Below, one piece after another: positions 49,769 to 63,781 of a stretch of DNA of 64,000 nt. Both the position numbers and the translations under genes were made by a program. Under the pieces are notes generated by a model, which saw only the letters and a program-made list of their open reading frames with translations, made no database searches and was not told the DNA's origin. The DNA is from Crotophaga sulcirostris (Eukaryota > Chordata > Aves > Cuculiformes > Crotophagidae). The stretch spans positions 1 to 64,000 of the forward strand of contig VYZB01000294.1 of NCBI GenBank assembly GCA_013397455.1, in the 5' to 3' direction. Positions within the stretch are counted from its first letter, which is position 1. The number at the start of each line of letters is the position of its first letter.

Positions 49769-52700
49769 ATATGAAAAGCAGCTGCCGAACTCTTTCCTTA
49801 CGTATCAGCTCTATCACATTTCCTTCCCCTTTTGTGTATCTACCGGGTCCCCATATGGTACTGCATCAGGTCTAAACAGCTTGCCACCACTTTCTCAGTC
49901 TTGTGTATAAGAACAACTTGCCTTCCTCAGCTGTCCTCCTACAATGAATTTCCTGTTCCCAGTCCTCCCAATCTGCTCCTCCAATAGTCCCAAATCCATC
50001 TGCTTCTCATATTATCACGATCTTTTTTTTATGTTGTCCCTACTGAACAGAACAGCCTGCTGAGTTAGTTTGTAAGACTCTTGCTTCAGATGCTTATAAT
50101 CAAGCATTTTTAAAGTTCCTGTTTCATTTGTGACTTGCATTTTAAATCAACCTTTTTTGTTATTCCAATTTGTCCACCTCCTCTGAAATAAATAGGCCCA
50201 TAAGGCAGGAACGATGTCTTCCTGAATGTCTAGAAAACATCCTGACCATGATAAACAAAAAATCTTCATGGTAGTTGGAGGGAAAAGCTGGGAAGATCCT
50301 CATAAATGCACTGCGAGATGGTACTGAATTGTCTTAGGATTTTTTGAATTAAAACCTCCTATCTTCTGACTTTATTTACTGCTTGAAGACAAGATCTTAC
50401 ATGAAACTTTTTTCCTTCTCTTGTGGGAAATGGTGTTTGGGTATTCCTACTAACGTATTCAACTATACATTCTGCAGATCCTTCTGGTAAGTGGTGTAAT
50501 CTGTGGTAGGAACTAGCACAGCCCTTTGCCTAACTGAAAATTCCCTTTGCGGAAGAGAACACAAGAACTACTTTAAAAAGGAATCTTGTGACAAAAAGGA
50601 GGCCACATCTTAATCAGAGACAATGAACACCTATTTTCCAGGCCTGTGGCTTTTTTTTTTCCAGTTGATGTTTGGCATTAGTGGATCTAGTGCCTGTCTT
50701 GTATGTGTTAAGGGAAAGATGAACCTAAATATTACATGGAATTAAATTCTGATGGAGTGAAAGGGGATAGAGGGCACAAATATTACTGAGAGGAAGGGAA
50801 ATTGGGGTAAGATGTGAAGTCTCTGAGGAGCAGCACAATAGGAACTTTTCACCAGCCAGTCATTAGAAAAGGGCCATCAATAGTAATTTGTTAACCTCTA
50901 AGTGATGCAGAGTTGAGCCTGACTTCTGAGATTCATACCCAGTATTCAAATTTCTTACATATTTCCCATGACTCTAACTAGCCTGGAAAACATTTTGTTT
51001 AACTCTTAGGCTTAACACAACAAGGACTATGAAATTATCTGCCATTAACTTCTGACTAGTTAATTCCCTATTGAGCTGTATTGTTTCTGTTTGATAAAAA
51101 GGTTCTTTCTGGAAAAGTGTCAATTTTTATTTGAAGATATGAAGAGATGGAGATGCTATTACTGAGATTTCTTCTTCATCCGGGAGTATATAATTATTTT
51201 AAATACTTTATTTCAATTTAGATATGTCCAAGTTAATTTTTCAACCATTGGATTTTTAAATACAGGTCTTTGCTAAATTTAAGAATTATTTAGTGTTTGT
51301 GTTTTCTCTTCTTGAAGGTATTTACACACCAGGATGCCTCTCAAATATGCTCAGTGAAAATGAATAAAATGAGAACTTTAAGTGTATCTCATCTCAATGT
51401 AAGAAATTTTCTCAAGTCTTCATTTTTATAGCATTTCCACCTTAGTCATTCCAGTTTTCCAGTCTTCTTTTTAGAAAGTAAATGTCAAAACTGTGAGTAA
51501 ATATTCCTTAGTGGTTTAATCAACTCTCGCCCACATTTCTACTCAATATGCCTCTGTTTATGTATCTTGGATTTCTTTACTTGCATGTGCCAAAGATCAA
51601 GTTCAATTTAAATTACCTTCATACTTGGACACCTAAATCCCTTTCTATTGCTACTTTTAAAGACATAGTCTCCTGCTGTATAGGTCTGTAGTGACATGTG
51701 TATGTGTCTCTTCAAGCCCCACGACGCCAGTCAGTAGGGATTGATATTCATAGATCACCCATGATGATAAATTGCGTTGAACCCAATACCAAATTGTCAG
51801 GGCCTCTGCTAGGAAACTTCCATTCAGTGATTATTCCTTACTGAAAAAATGGTTTAAGGTAGATCTTAATCCATTGATACGTATCTCATTGATACTAGAT
51901 AGAGCTGAACAAATCAGAATTGCGTGTCTTAAAGAAGTCTAAGACTATTGCACCTGTGCAGTTGTTTCAGTTAATGAAATAGAATCTTCTGAAAAGACTG
52001 AATGGGATAGAATATACTTGACAAGATCTACTTTCCATAAAAATATGCAGACGAGCAGTAATTATGTTCCTATACTTGAGCTCTTTATCAATTCAATCCC
52101 TTATTAGCTTTCGATTAATTTGCTGAAAATAGACATCACACTAAGCAGTCTGTAATTACCTGGGTCATCTAGCTCACCTTTTGTGGGTACTGGCAAATCA
52201 TTATCCAGTATTCGTCTAGTCTTCTTGAATTTCCCCGTTATTTTAAAGGTTTCTCAAAAATTAACTTCACACCAGATATATAGTCAACCAGCTTTTCTCA
52301 GAATCTCTGCCTGTTACCTTGGTCAAGAGTTTACAGCTAGCTAATACCGCTTAGCATCTTCACTGATCTTGAGCTTGATCTAGTAATATGTTTTGGGTTG
52401 TTCTTTTTTTTTTCCCCTCCTATGAGGCTTTTGGTGTTTCTGCCTTGGTATTAACATTCTGTGCTTTCCTAAGTATGGTGGACCCTGGTCTCAGCGCTAG
52501 GATTTTTCACCGATTCATCAAAAAACACTTGTTATCCTTAACACAACCATCATTCTTTTTTAATTTTTTTTAACCTTTTTCTGCACTGCACAATTCCCAG
52601 TTTTCATGAATCATGATGTTTTTCCATGGGTTATGTACCGTAATCTTTCTTCTCCAATGCTATCTTAATTTTGACCCAGCTGGTGGTTTAATCAAGTTAT

Positions 52701-55599
52701 TTCCTCTCTTTGGATATGATTTTGTGACCTTTTCCCATATGATAAACTTTTTCCTAAATAGTTTGACTATTTTATTTTTCATTTTGTAATTTTTCTTCCC
52801 AATCAGTTTAGCTCAATTTTTTTCAGGAAGTTTGAAGCAATAATGTATATATGTCTGAATAGACAAGTATGCTGCTCTACTAGTCCTGCTTGCCAGGCAA
52901 TATGCTTCAGCCACGTAGGCTAGACCTTGTTTTATTATAGCTCAGCTTGCCACAGGTGATCCTGAATGGACTAGTAGCTCTTGCTTTAGAAGTAGAAATG
53001 CACAAAAGTATCTTGAGCTGGTTTCTTCTGATACACTGGGTGCTTCTCAGAATGCTTGTTTCTGGAAGTAAATAATTTTTCTCATCACATTGTCATATAG
53101 CATGAAGTAATGCAGATGAAACCAAAGGTCTACTACCAATTTATAATGATCATGTCAAGTTTTTCTTCCCAAACTTAAAACCTGTTCAGACCATCATAAT
53201 AGTAATGGTTCTCATTGAAAACGAAATATTCTTTTAAAACAGTTTAAGTCAATGTTAGGCTGGGGCTGGTAGAAGTGGCGATATTGGTATCAGGGTATAA
53301 TAAGAGGATCAAGAATTTTTCAAAAATTGAATTTTAAAATGTTAATACCAAAACATTTCCCATGACTTTCAAGAGGCAGAAAATATCATTTTCTTGAGTG
53401 CCGTATAAAACAGCACACATTTCATATCTGGAATATTGTAATGGGGTGGTTTTCAGGGATAATGCCTATCATGATGTTAAGTGAGTTTTTATAATAATAA
53501 CTGTTGTTTATACTGCTACTGCACGTGTGTGTGGATGACAGAAAAATCCTTATTATCCACCTTCAACATTAATATGAGATACAAACAAATGATTGTTTGT
53601 AATAAAAATAAATTGCCCATTAGATAGCTTCCAGAGGATGTGCAGCTCTTTTGGTTATTGGCTTTGGTTAATGAAATAAAATTGACAGAGGAAAGCCCAG
53701 AAAAGATTTATTGTTGCATAAATCTTAGGTATATTTTGTACATCCTCGGAACAACAGTTCTTTAGACATTAGCTTTAAATAGATTTACAGGAGTCAAAGG
53801 TCATAGTTCCTGAAAACAGAGGAAACTATGCATAGAGATCGTGTTTATTTTCAGTCTCTTAAAAAAATCAAATGAAACCATTCAGTGCATAAAGCAGAAG
53901 CACTTTGTTATGAGTAGCAGAACCAAGGACTGCGGATATTTTCATCTCCCTGGTTACCATGTGTAACAAAAACAGATGTAGAAAAACTTGTGGCTTTTTT
54001 TTTTCATCATTACTTGCCTTAAACAGTTTTTTTCTTTTTATATTGGAGTTTGTTAAAATAAATACAGTAATTCTCTGGGAACATCTGCCCATAGAGTATG
54101 CACAGAAGACTGGAAAAGGAGGGAATATGCAGTGGCCTCTGAGAGGGATTCTGGTAATAGACCTCTACCATCTTCCTGAATGAGTGACAGCTTTAATGAC
54201 ATGGTTTTACTGCAGGATAGAATGAAGATAGATTTACAGGACAGATGAAAACCCAGCACTGAGACATTTTTCCACAGATTGAATGCCAAGAAATTAATTT
54301 TAAATAACCCATTTTTAATCTATAAACATTTTAAAATGAAGATTATTTTCCTGAATTTTTGAATTAAAAATGTAATCATTATCCGAAGCACAGACTGATT
54401 CAGATCCCCTTTCTGACTAGGCTGGGTATAGCACTTGCATCCTTTGGACAAGGTACACAGTGGAGGCTGGGTCGTCATTACTTACCCGGTGATTTCGATG
54501 TTTTTCCATGCAGGACTATTCAGGATTTCATTTATTGTGAACATCCAATTTGGTCTGAATCAATCTCTAAGTACCATTGTTCAGGGGTTTCCTATCTTTA
54601 TTTTTTGGTTTAACCTGTTCATGATCCTGCATTTACTATGGAGAAAAATTTTAATCCCTCTTACAGATCTACCTTAGTAGTGAATTATATAGTTGTTCAT
54701 AATGCTTATGAATTAAACTTAGCATTCCCTTCTTTTTCCTGCTACAGAGTAATGGTTAGTCATGCCACTGACCAGCCATCGGATTGTTTGTGGATTTCCA
54801 CCCCGTCTTCCCCAGAAGGTTTTGAACAGTCTGACTCTTTTATCTGAGTGACCGTGAAATTAGGTAATTTGGCTTACATTTTGATGTCGTTTATTGTATC
54901 TGTGGTTCATCACCTTGTAAGGCAACAGATTCCTCCTGCCAAACAGTTGCTTTTGGGAACTTGTTGGGGCATAACCTAAGATACTAATATACTTATTTAT
55001 TTGTGAGGCTCTTACCAGAATGATGGCTAGGTGCTTATTTACACAGTAAAGCTAAACCGCATTGAATCAACAGCACTGTGAATGGAAGTATCCAGGTTCT
55101 CTGAATGCACTGGGTGTAGTGCACATAAAGGAGGCTGTCATCCCTTGAGACTGTAACAGGAAAAGGAGAAAACACAAATACAAAGAGCACAAATAGAAAG
55201 GGAAGGAGGAATGATCAGTGTTTGTAATTTGTATTCCAGTAATTGTAGGAATACACAAATCTTTCTGGTTTGAGATTGAGGATCACAGCAAGTGCAGTGG
55301 TTCATGGACAGATCTGGAAAACAAGGCTTCTGAAAAGGTTTATATTTAGCGCTTCTGCTGCTTAGGCATTAGGAAACATGGTGCATTTTTCTTTCATGGG
55401 TACAGTTATAGTGGAACTCTCGCCAAATAGATCGTACGTACTACAACTTCAGGGGTAGTGTTCACAGGTTCTTTGTGGGACCTAATTTTAGTGACTAAAG
55501 TCAGATGCTGATTTAGGAACTTCATTTCCCAGGTTTCATTTGTACCCAACAGAAAGAAAAAGGCTCACATTAGTAGCAAAACCAGCCTGCTGTTTTCTA
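49769..55599. other. Non-coding stretch, no gene seen
   Basis: Almost 6 kb of AT-rich DNA without recognised transposons, RNA genes or exons. Open frames of 60-80 codons (for example at 53.9-54.7 kb) lie on both strands and carry no motif. Confidence 0.45.
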
Positions 55600-56010
55600 C
55601 ATTCATATCTTTCCATCATTTTGCTAGAGTTTGCCAGTGTCTCCTTTCAGCTTCAATCAGAATAGTTTCAATTATGTTTGAACGATGTATCAAACATATA
55701 ATATGCAGTTGATATTTAAGAGCAAAATCCTTCAGTGCAATTAGGCTTTTGAAATAATGTATTCTGAAGCATCTTGTCCTGAATTTTCCTTTCTTTTTAC
55801 TTTCTTTCATGCTTTCTGAAGTCATTTTGGAGATATCTGCCCTGAAACCTGGTTATAGAATCCTTTTGGACAGAGGGTTTTCTTAGAGGCACAAGTCAGT
55901 GTCGTTTGCACACAGCCAACAATTTGATAGTTATCTCTCTGAGTTCTTTTTATTGTGATTGTCTGGCAAAGATCATCTCTGGTGAGAGTAGGAGACTGAT
56001 GCTCGATATT
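55600..56010. promoter_or_regulatory. Candidate conserved non-coding element
   Basis: Non-repetitive AT-rich sequence with homeodomain- and POU-like words (TTTCAATTATGTTTGAACGA, ATAATATGCAGTTGATATTT, CAGTGCAATTAGGC) and no transposon signature. It is flagged only because its texture resembles vertebrate conserved elements; this is inference and the limits are arbitrary. Confidence 0.15.
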
Positions 56011-59000
56011 GTGGAGAGTGTTTAAAGCACTGTACAAAGCCAGATTTAACTGCTCTCAGTCAGTCTAAGCTGACCCTATAGGTATACCCAGGGCACATTA
56101 ATAAAGAACAAAAGGTCAAAGTGTCAAAGACTCAGAATAATCAGCCAACTAAACGAATGGAAAAAAAATACTGGTTCCTTTTTTCACCTTCACTTGGGAA
56201 TTGGATATTTGCCACCAAGCTTCAGACATAATTAAAACAGGGGCCTTGTTCACAGCAGGTACAGCAGAATACCTTCTTTCATAGCTGCTCAACTACAATA
56301 ATACTGTTTTTCTTGCATCAGAATGATTGTTTTGTTCAAGTACTTCTCTGGGGCACAGCTCTTCCCAGACTTTGTGGGGAAACCCATGATTACAATACAA
56401 GTCATCATTCTCTTCCTTCCTTCCATCCAGACTGTGCTCTTTTAATAGGGTGGTGGAGAACTCCTGATCAACAGGCAAACTCTGTAAAGCTGCGATTCCA
56501 CAGGCATAGCTATTGGCAAAGTAGATGGTAATGATGTAAAGGACTGAGTTAATTAGACTACAGTTTTGCTTTTGGAAGACAGTGAAAAGTCTATGAGGTA
56601 GAGCGGGATGGTATCTACATTGTTGTGTCCAAACATGTTCCTATATCATTAGAACAATGAAGATGTGAATAACTGTTCCTCTGCAGACAGATGTAATCAG
56701 TTCCTGTATATAGTATACCTATTGGAAATCACATTTCCACTTGAATATGCCTTGCAAGAGACTTCTCATTATGACAAAGTTATGAAATAAATAAATACAT
56801 AGGTGAATATTATAAAATCAGTCACTCTAAATCATTTTTTTCTCAAGTGCAATTTATTGATGTGTTACGTGGGAGAGATGTCCCATCCTGAAAAGACCTT
56901 AAGGATTTTCTGCAAAGCTTTAAGAAAACTGTGCTTTCCATTTGTGATTGTGCATCAGATAGGAAAGATAGCCTGTGAGGATGGTGATGGAAAGATTACC
57001 TTTCTACTTGTATTTTAGGCGCAGAGCTTGGGTCCATTTCCTTAAAAAGCTACATTACAATGCTTCTATTTTGTTAATATCTCAGCTAAATTTTGAGGAA
57101 TCGACTCTGAGGTGGTTCAGTTGAGCACAGTACACTTAAGTATATTTTAGTGTTTATAAATCCAGCTGGTTTCCAAATGTGCTGGGGTCTAGTCTAGCCT
57201 TCTAATATAATTATGAAAAAAAAGGTCAGGCTAAATGTCAGGTGTTGACAAAGTACTGATTGTTTCCACTTTGCAGGCTTCATAAATGTCAAGAGAAAAG
57301 AACTCTGCTGTCTTGCCTTATTAGAAAAGAATTTAGTGAATGTAATGCGTCTGAAGAGTATTAGTGTGGCAGCACTGCAAACAACCTCAGTCTCTTTCTG
57401 TGTTAGGTAGCTTATGGAGGAATGAATGGATATGCAGGTTCCTCTATTTTGACTTTAATCTGTATATCCAAAGTCACTCAGAGAAGTTTGGTATGTAACT
57501 CAAAAACTCTTTCATTCTCATTTTCTTTTTCAAATTTTAGCTTTTTCTGCAGAAGTTACCCACTACTCTGTGTTGGTTTTGTTCTCTCCCATTGTTGTGT
57601 TTTTCCTTTAGTCTGCTTGAACAAGTAGTCCTTGAAACGTCATTTTCAGAACTCCTTGCCAATATGGTTACCATCATCATCACTCTACACTCAACTTTTT
57701 TTATTTCTACTAGTTAATACCTTTAGTAACAAGATACCTGTTTCCAGTAAGAATATCTTGCAATATTCTCAACCATCCTCATCAGTCATTAGAATGTATT
57801 CCACCAAGTAAATACTTGGCCTCTGATTCAGAACTCTTGATTGTCTAAAGATCGTAAGAGAGATTTTTAGGAAAGTGAAATACAGAGCAGTGACTGTTCT
57901 GGAGAATTGCAATATGTGGTTGCAGCATGTCACTTTTCATTTAACTGAATTGGAGCCTCATTTAATTGTTCAAAGCCTGAGAGAAGGATAAAAGAACATT
58001 TTGTTAGAACTGTGGTCCAGATTGCTAGGTGAGCCCCAGAAAGCTACAACAGTGTCATTAAAATCGAATATTGTCTTCTGAGTGTTCAGGAAACTCCAGT
58101 AGTAGAAAGGGCAATAAAACAAAGAAGCATACAAAGAGTTCTAGTGACATGTTTTGGTGTCTCTTCCATTGCTAAATGATGTTCTGTGAGACTTTTTTAA
58201 TCTAAGATATTCCTGTTGGGTTGGGATATGCAACATAGGCTCTATGGGAGATCTGTGGTCTTATGAAGAGAAAATGTTAAGCCAGATGGGGACATCAAGT
58301 GACTCTAAATGTTTATGTTTATACAACAGAATAGAGTCCACAAGGCCCTTGTAACCGATTCCACTGCCTCTTGTCTGATGTGCAACTGTGGCCCCGCAGC
58401 CATACTTGAGTTGCACCACGGCTTTCATCATGGGGTCTTTTGTTGTGGTCAAGAACTATCTTGTTAGCAAACTTGGTTGAACCACCTCCTAGACCTAGTT
58501 CGATTTCAGCCTCCTCTCTCCTCTTCCTTTCTAAATGGCTAGGTTTTACTTGCAACAACCTGAAAAACCATTTGTCCTTAGATGGCAATCCAGTTTCCAG
58601 TTCTTTCCTTCCCTTATACGTAGACCTTTTGCTTCCTATCCCCTGAAGCATCATGGTTCACCACCCATAACATTAGGTCCATCATGTTTGTACCTCATAG
58701 ATCTGGTTAAGCAATCTATATACCTAGATATACAAATACATTTATATTAGAGTTCCATAACTGATAGCTGAGAATACTGAATACTTTTATTGAGAAGTGT
58801 ATCTGATATCTATTACAAAATGAAGACTATTAACAGGATTAAGTGATGAACTTTGAAAGGTTAGAAGGGATTAAGTAATAACTGACTTCTGAGTGCCATA
58901 TTCTTTCCTATACTGCAGGAAGACACCTGGAAATCAAGATTAATGCTGAGAATATATTTGTGAATATTTATGAAATTCTAGTTTCCACTTGTAGTACCAA

Positions 59001-59051
59001 CACAGAAAGACTTGGGACTGTCCTAACCAGGTCAATGGAGACTTTCAGAAT
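56011..59051. other. Non-coding stretch with one multi-frame open patch
   Basis: At 58261-58750 several frames are open on both strands, including 111 codons on the minus strand (58319-58654) containing RKRREEAEIELGLGGGSTK and, in another minus frame, GIGYKGLVDSI. The patch is GC-richer than its surroundings. A decayed processed copy of a gene is possible, but I could not identify a parent. The rest of the stretch shows nothing. Confidence 0.35.
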
Positions 59052-59131
59052 TCCTACACACTTGTGAGATAACAGGATTCATACACACTTGTGAGATAAC
59101 AGGATTCATACACACTTGTGAGATAACCAGG
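59052..59131 (+). repeat. Minisatellite, three 27-bp units
   Basis: Units at 59052-59078, 59079-59105 and 59106-59131, each reading TCATACACACTTGTGAGATA followed by ACAGGAT. The first starts TCCTACAC and the third has an extra C (AACCAGG); otherwise they are identical. Such low divergence points to recent expansion and likely copy-number variation. Confidence 0.95.
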
Positions 59132-61729
59132 TATGAAAGGCAATTTTAAAAATTATTTAAAACCCGTATAGTGTTGGGAACAGATATGTTAGTTACAACA
59201 TTATGAATTTTACCTTTTAATGTATTCTGCTCAAATTTGCCTGTTTAATTCTCGGACAGAGGCAGAGTAGACAAAATGTTCTCTTCGGGCAGAAAGCTGT
59301 CTCTGCATTTTAAATACATACATTAAAGGGATTGTTCTTTCTATATCTGTAACAGGGCGTCAATCCTTTGTGTGAACATCTTTGTCTGTCACCATGCAGC
59401 ATGGCACGAAAAGGAAGACATAACATGGATTTCTCTCGATATGGAAAACCAATCGCGGCCTAGAACATAGGAAGTTTTTTCCATGTCACTTGGGAGACTA
59501 CAAAAGGCATTCATTTTAAAAGTAGACCAGGGTAATTACCACTACATTTATGTTAGAGGTTAACATTAGTGTTATTTCCTCTATTGCCTGGTTTTACAGA
59601 ATGTTATGCCCTACTGCTTTTATTAGATCCAAACAATGGATGAAATAAGTGTTATTAACCTCTAACACTTGAAAAAATTAGTCTAAAGAAAAACAGAGAC
59701 AAAGCTGAGCAGTTATTTTTCCCTGCTTGTTGGGTGAGGTGTCATAAAACTTTTCAAATTTAATAGTTATTTCATAATATATCCAAGAAAAAAAAAAGAT
59801 ACAAAACAAAATAGGAAAAGAAATCAGTAAAATGCTTGCTGCTTTTCTTAAGACACTGAAAATCTACATAAAACAAAAAATAGAAGGTTTTTACTGAGTA
59901 TGAGGTCATTTGAATTAAAGAAACCCTAATATGAGTCTTAACATATATTGTTAACCACCTAGTTTTCATTGACTTCAAATCTGAGAGTTGAAAACATTTT
60001 AGACACTTTACTTTGTGGTTGCATGCAGGACCTCAAGCAACGTTAGTTTAAACAGTTCCAAGACCTGTGTGCTTAGTATAGTTAGTGACTGGGCAGAGTG
60101 TCACCAGAAATAGGAGCTGAAGAGGTTCCCACACAGTACAGATCTAGCAGGGGTGCATATCCTGTCATCGTTAGGCAGAGAGATCCCCAGGGGTTGAAAT
60201 CAGAAGAAATATGGCTGGATATAGTGGGATAAGGATTACCGAGGTCAGTTCCTAGGATGCTGACAAAACTCATGTATTTATGACCATGGATGCAGAGTTT
60301 GCTCTTCCTGATCCTCAGTTGAACAATTCAAGTAATTGTGTTTCTTACCATACTACTCCAAAGCTAATTTGATAAATAGTGGGAATTATGTAAACATACA
60401 AGGGTTCTAAAAGTGCCTATGATTGTGGACATTTTTGATCCCAGTTGTCCTATGAGTTAAAATATGGTATGCATACAATATCTATATACTATAATACAAT
60501 GTCAGATGTAAATTTTCCCTGAATTTAAACTTATTTGAAGGTCTTCAAGCAGATTTTTAACTGCAATTAAAAGTAAATAAATCTATATTTTATTTTAAAA
60601 AATAATTTCACTTTTGATTGATCCTTGTCCATTTGCCAGCATAGCCTTTGCTAATCTTACAAATAGGTTCTCCCACCTCCAAAATCAGGACTACAAATTT
60701 GAACACAGTTTGACTTTATCTTCTGGTTAAATTCCACTTTCTTCCATCTCAGTTTAATGTATACCAAAGTGCAATAAAATACTGCATTTTATCAATATCT
60801 TTCATAATTTCTTACAAATTTTTCATATAGTGACCTAGGGAACAGCGGGGAGGAATGAAAAAGTTTTTGAGGGGAAGAAAAAGGTGTTGTTTTAAGGCCA
60901 CGAGCATTGTTAGGAAGAAACAAGAGAACAGATGTAACAGAGAAATTTATTAAACAAACACGTGCATACCAAACAACTTCTAGTTACTGGTGTTTTTCTA
61001 AAAGCTGATATAATCTGCCTTGCAGAGCTATCTCAGTACTCAACAGTTTTGGAAGCTGAACTGATGATCTCATTGGTCTTTCCTATCTCTAATTGCTAAG
61101 AGGTTGGATTTTATTCCATATCGGAACTATTTAAAAAGTTATAGCTAGTTGCTGGTGATAAGGGTACGTGTCAGTGCTTGAAATGAACATTCTACTTTAG
61201 ATCTCTGTGAAAAAAAAAAAGAAAAAAAAAGAATGCTTTTAAAAGTGATGTTAAAGGATTCTGTAAGACTCTTGTATAATTTCTGTGGGGAGCAATTATG
61301 GTAGAGAGCACTCCCTTGAAAAAAGATTTCTGTAAACACCTTTTATTGTCCTTCTTTAATATTGCTGAAGTTCAGAAAGTAAATACTATCATTTTCTAAA
61401 CATCTAAACTACTCAGTAATTTACTTTCAGAATATTCAGTTTTTACTTACTCGGTTAACTATCTCTTCAATAGCTTAATTGACTATTTTAAGCCAATAAA
61501 TTACCCTTCAACATTTCTGTCTGGAAGCTCAGTCAGTATCCAAAACAAGCTTGTCATTAACGAACACTTTCTCGAACAAAAGAAAGGAAGGCAGCAGATC
61601 TGAATTGTGGAGGCTGTTTGGTTCCCTTATTCTAAACACATTAGTACACTGTATTTCCCCACTTATATGGGCTTTTGTATGGTGAGCATGTGACTGTTTA
61701 AAAGTCCCAGCAGGGCATCCAGAGACTGC
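59132..61729. other. Non-coding stretch, no gene seen
   Basis: AT-rich. Perfect 13-bp inverted arms TGTTAGAGGTTAA (59551-59563) and TTAACCTCTAACA (59655-59667) enclose 91 bp. An interrupted A run lies at 61210-61232. No gene or transposon was recognised. Confidence 0.45.
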
Positions 61730-61771
61730 AAAAAAGAAAAAAAAAAAAGAAAAAAGAAAAATAAAAGAAAA
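61730..61771 (+). repeat. A-rich simple repeat
   Basis: About 42 bases of A with scattered single G's and one T. It lies directly before the CpG-bearing block at 61.78 kb; no retroposed body was recognised upstream. Confidence 0.9.
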
Positions 61772-61779
61772 TTGTTTGG

Positions 61780-62100
61780 AACAATTTGCATTAGTTCAAG
61801 GGCAATGTTAAGCATTTTACAGCTGGTTTATTGCTATTCTTGTGCTGTTTAAGCTGTCTTTCATGTCAAAAGTCCTTTCCTGCTTACAAATCATCAGGAA
61901 GAATTGCGGCCACCACGCTGTTCGCCTAAGCTCCTCCAGGGGTTCTGGCCCTTTGATCACAGATATCGTTTGCAATCGAGTTAAAAATAGGGGGCTGCTG
62001 AGATAAGCCGAGGCTCTGACAGGAGACCAGCTTTCCTTTTTCTTTTGGACTTTGTTCACTCCTTCTGTACTATGGGAACGCATAATCTTGACACAGAAGG
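61780..62100. promoter_or_regulatory. Candidate conserved non-coding element / enhancer
   Basis: A high-complexity block with more CpGs than its surroundings (GCGGCC, CCACGC, TTCGCC, TATCGT, ATCGAG, GCCGAG, AACGCA) and words matching known factor sites: CAGCTG, CCTTTGATCA (TCF/LEF-like) and AGATAAG (GATA-like). An 88-codon minus-strand frame (61817-62083) is open across it, but I see no matching splice sites or family. The call rests on texture and motifs only. Confidence 0.25.
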
Positions 62101-63781
62101 AGTAGTGTTATGGCTTTCGGAGATGCGTTTTAAGGAGTTGGGGAGGTCATTAAAGAGCTCAGCACCGTCTTAGCACAGGCCAGCTTTGCAAGATCCCTGG
62201 GTTCAAAAGCAGACTTGTAAACTAGAGCCTCTGTACATAAAATTAACAAATGTAAGCCTGCTTCCGTCTTTGAGGCAGATTCTACATTGAGTCAAGATTG
62301 GAGCACTTCTCAGCTCTCTTTGCTGAGGAGAAAACTATTTAAAACTGAAGATAACTTCCTCAGTAATTCCACTAAAATGGTCAAAGAGCTGTGTGCTTAT
62401 TCAAGTTGATCAAAATTTATAGTTGACATTGATGGGCATTCGATCAAGTTTGAATTAAGTGGCTATGTTGTGAGGGGAAAAGCTCCAGATAAGTGCATGT
62501 AGTTTTCTGCTATAAGGGATGTAGGGAAAAATTTCTTAGAACAGTACCTGTTTGTGGAGCCTGAAGAAGAAAGGACTGCACTACAAGTGAGGCTAATATT
62601 CCATGCCAAGAATAGATTAATTTTATTTTTATGTCATTATCTTTTTAAATTGTACTGACACCTCCTTTGGGAAACATCCAGGATTAGAGTAAAGAGGTGT
62701 TTAAATTAAACTTAAAAGTTTTGTCCCTAAAAAAAACCAAAAAACTAATAGTGTAAGACATAGTCCACACAGAAGCTGCACAGCCTACATACGGGCTACC
62801 TTTATTAATACTATTTATTTGTTTGATTATATTGCTTAGAAACCCAGGCCATGAACCAGAGGCTTGTTTGGCTAGGTGCAAAACCAGAAAAATAAATAAT
62901 GATAAAACAGTTTCAGCAGGCTTTTTGTAACTGGCAATTGAAATACAGGGAGAGGCAGAGTAGTTGTCACAACACATCAGAAATCTTTGTTTTTAGCAGT
63001 TCCCACCGCAAAAGAATTGTTGCAGAAGGCATTTGAATGTGGCTGCTGAGGTAACTTTACTGCCATTTTTTGCCAGACATGCAGTTGATATTTCATTGGA
63101 TAGAGAAAAGGGAGACAGAAAAGTGCTGTGTTGTTACAGTTATGATATTTAAAGGATGTTGGGGGGGAAAGATTAAAAGGGAGAAGCAGATTTTATTAGT
63201 TGGGTAGATTTATTTTGGGGGAGAAAACCCTCACACGATCTTAAAAAGGACTTTTATGCTCTGATCAGGAATGTAGAAGCTTGCTGTTTTCTGACTAAAA
63301 GTAAATAATACATTTTCTTATCCCCAAAATAAATGGAGGAGGTGATAGTGAGATCTGTGCTCTGGCTATACTCAGTCACATAGGAGCTGTGATCTGACTT
63401 AATGAAGTAATTTCATAAGGACGTGATATTTTATGGAATCAGGAAAAGATGGAGAGAAAAGTAAATTAGACTTGAATTTTACGTGCAGTTGATCTGTTGT
63501 TACAGAGCTGCCTCAGTGAATGCAGGACTAATTAGCAGATCAGAACTTTTACTGTTGAGTTTTGTATTTGGGTGTATTTTAATCATATAAATACTACTGT
63601 CAGAAAAAAAAATCACTGGAAAATCTGTGGGAAAACGTTGGTTTTAGTGGATTTCCCCCCCTTTTTTTCTGGTAACATATAAGATTTTTTCTAGATATTT
63701 TTACAGTTATATATCTTAACAGAAAAACAATTGACTCATATATCTTTACAACAAAAGATACAATTTTTCACATGTTCCAAT
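62101..63781. other. Non-coding stretch, no gene seen
   Basis: AT-rich, no transposon core or RNA gene recognised. A 97-codon minus-strand frame at 62684-62977 is hydrophobic and without motif. Confidence 0.45.
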
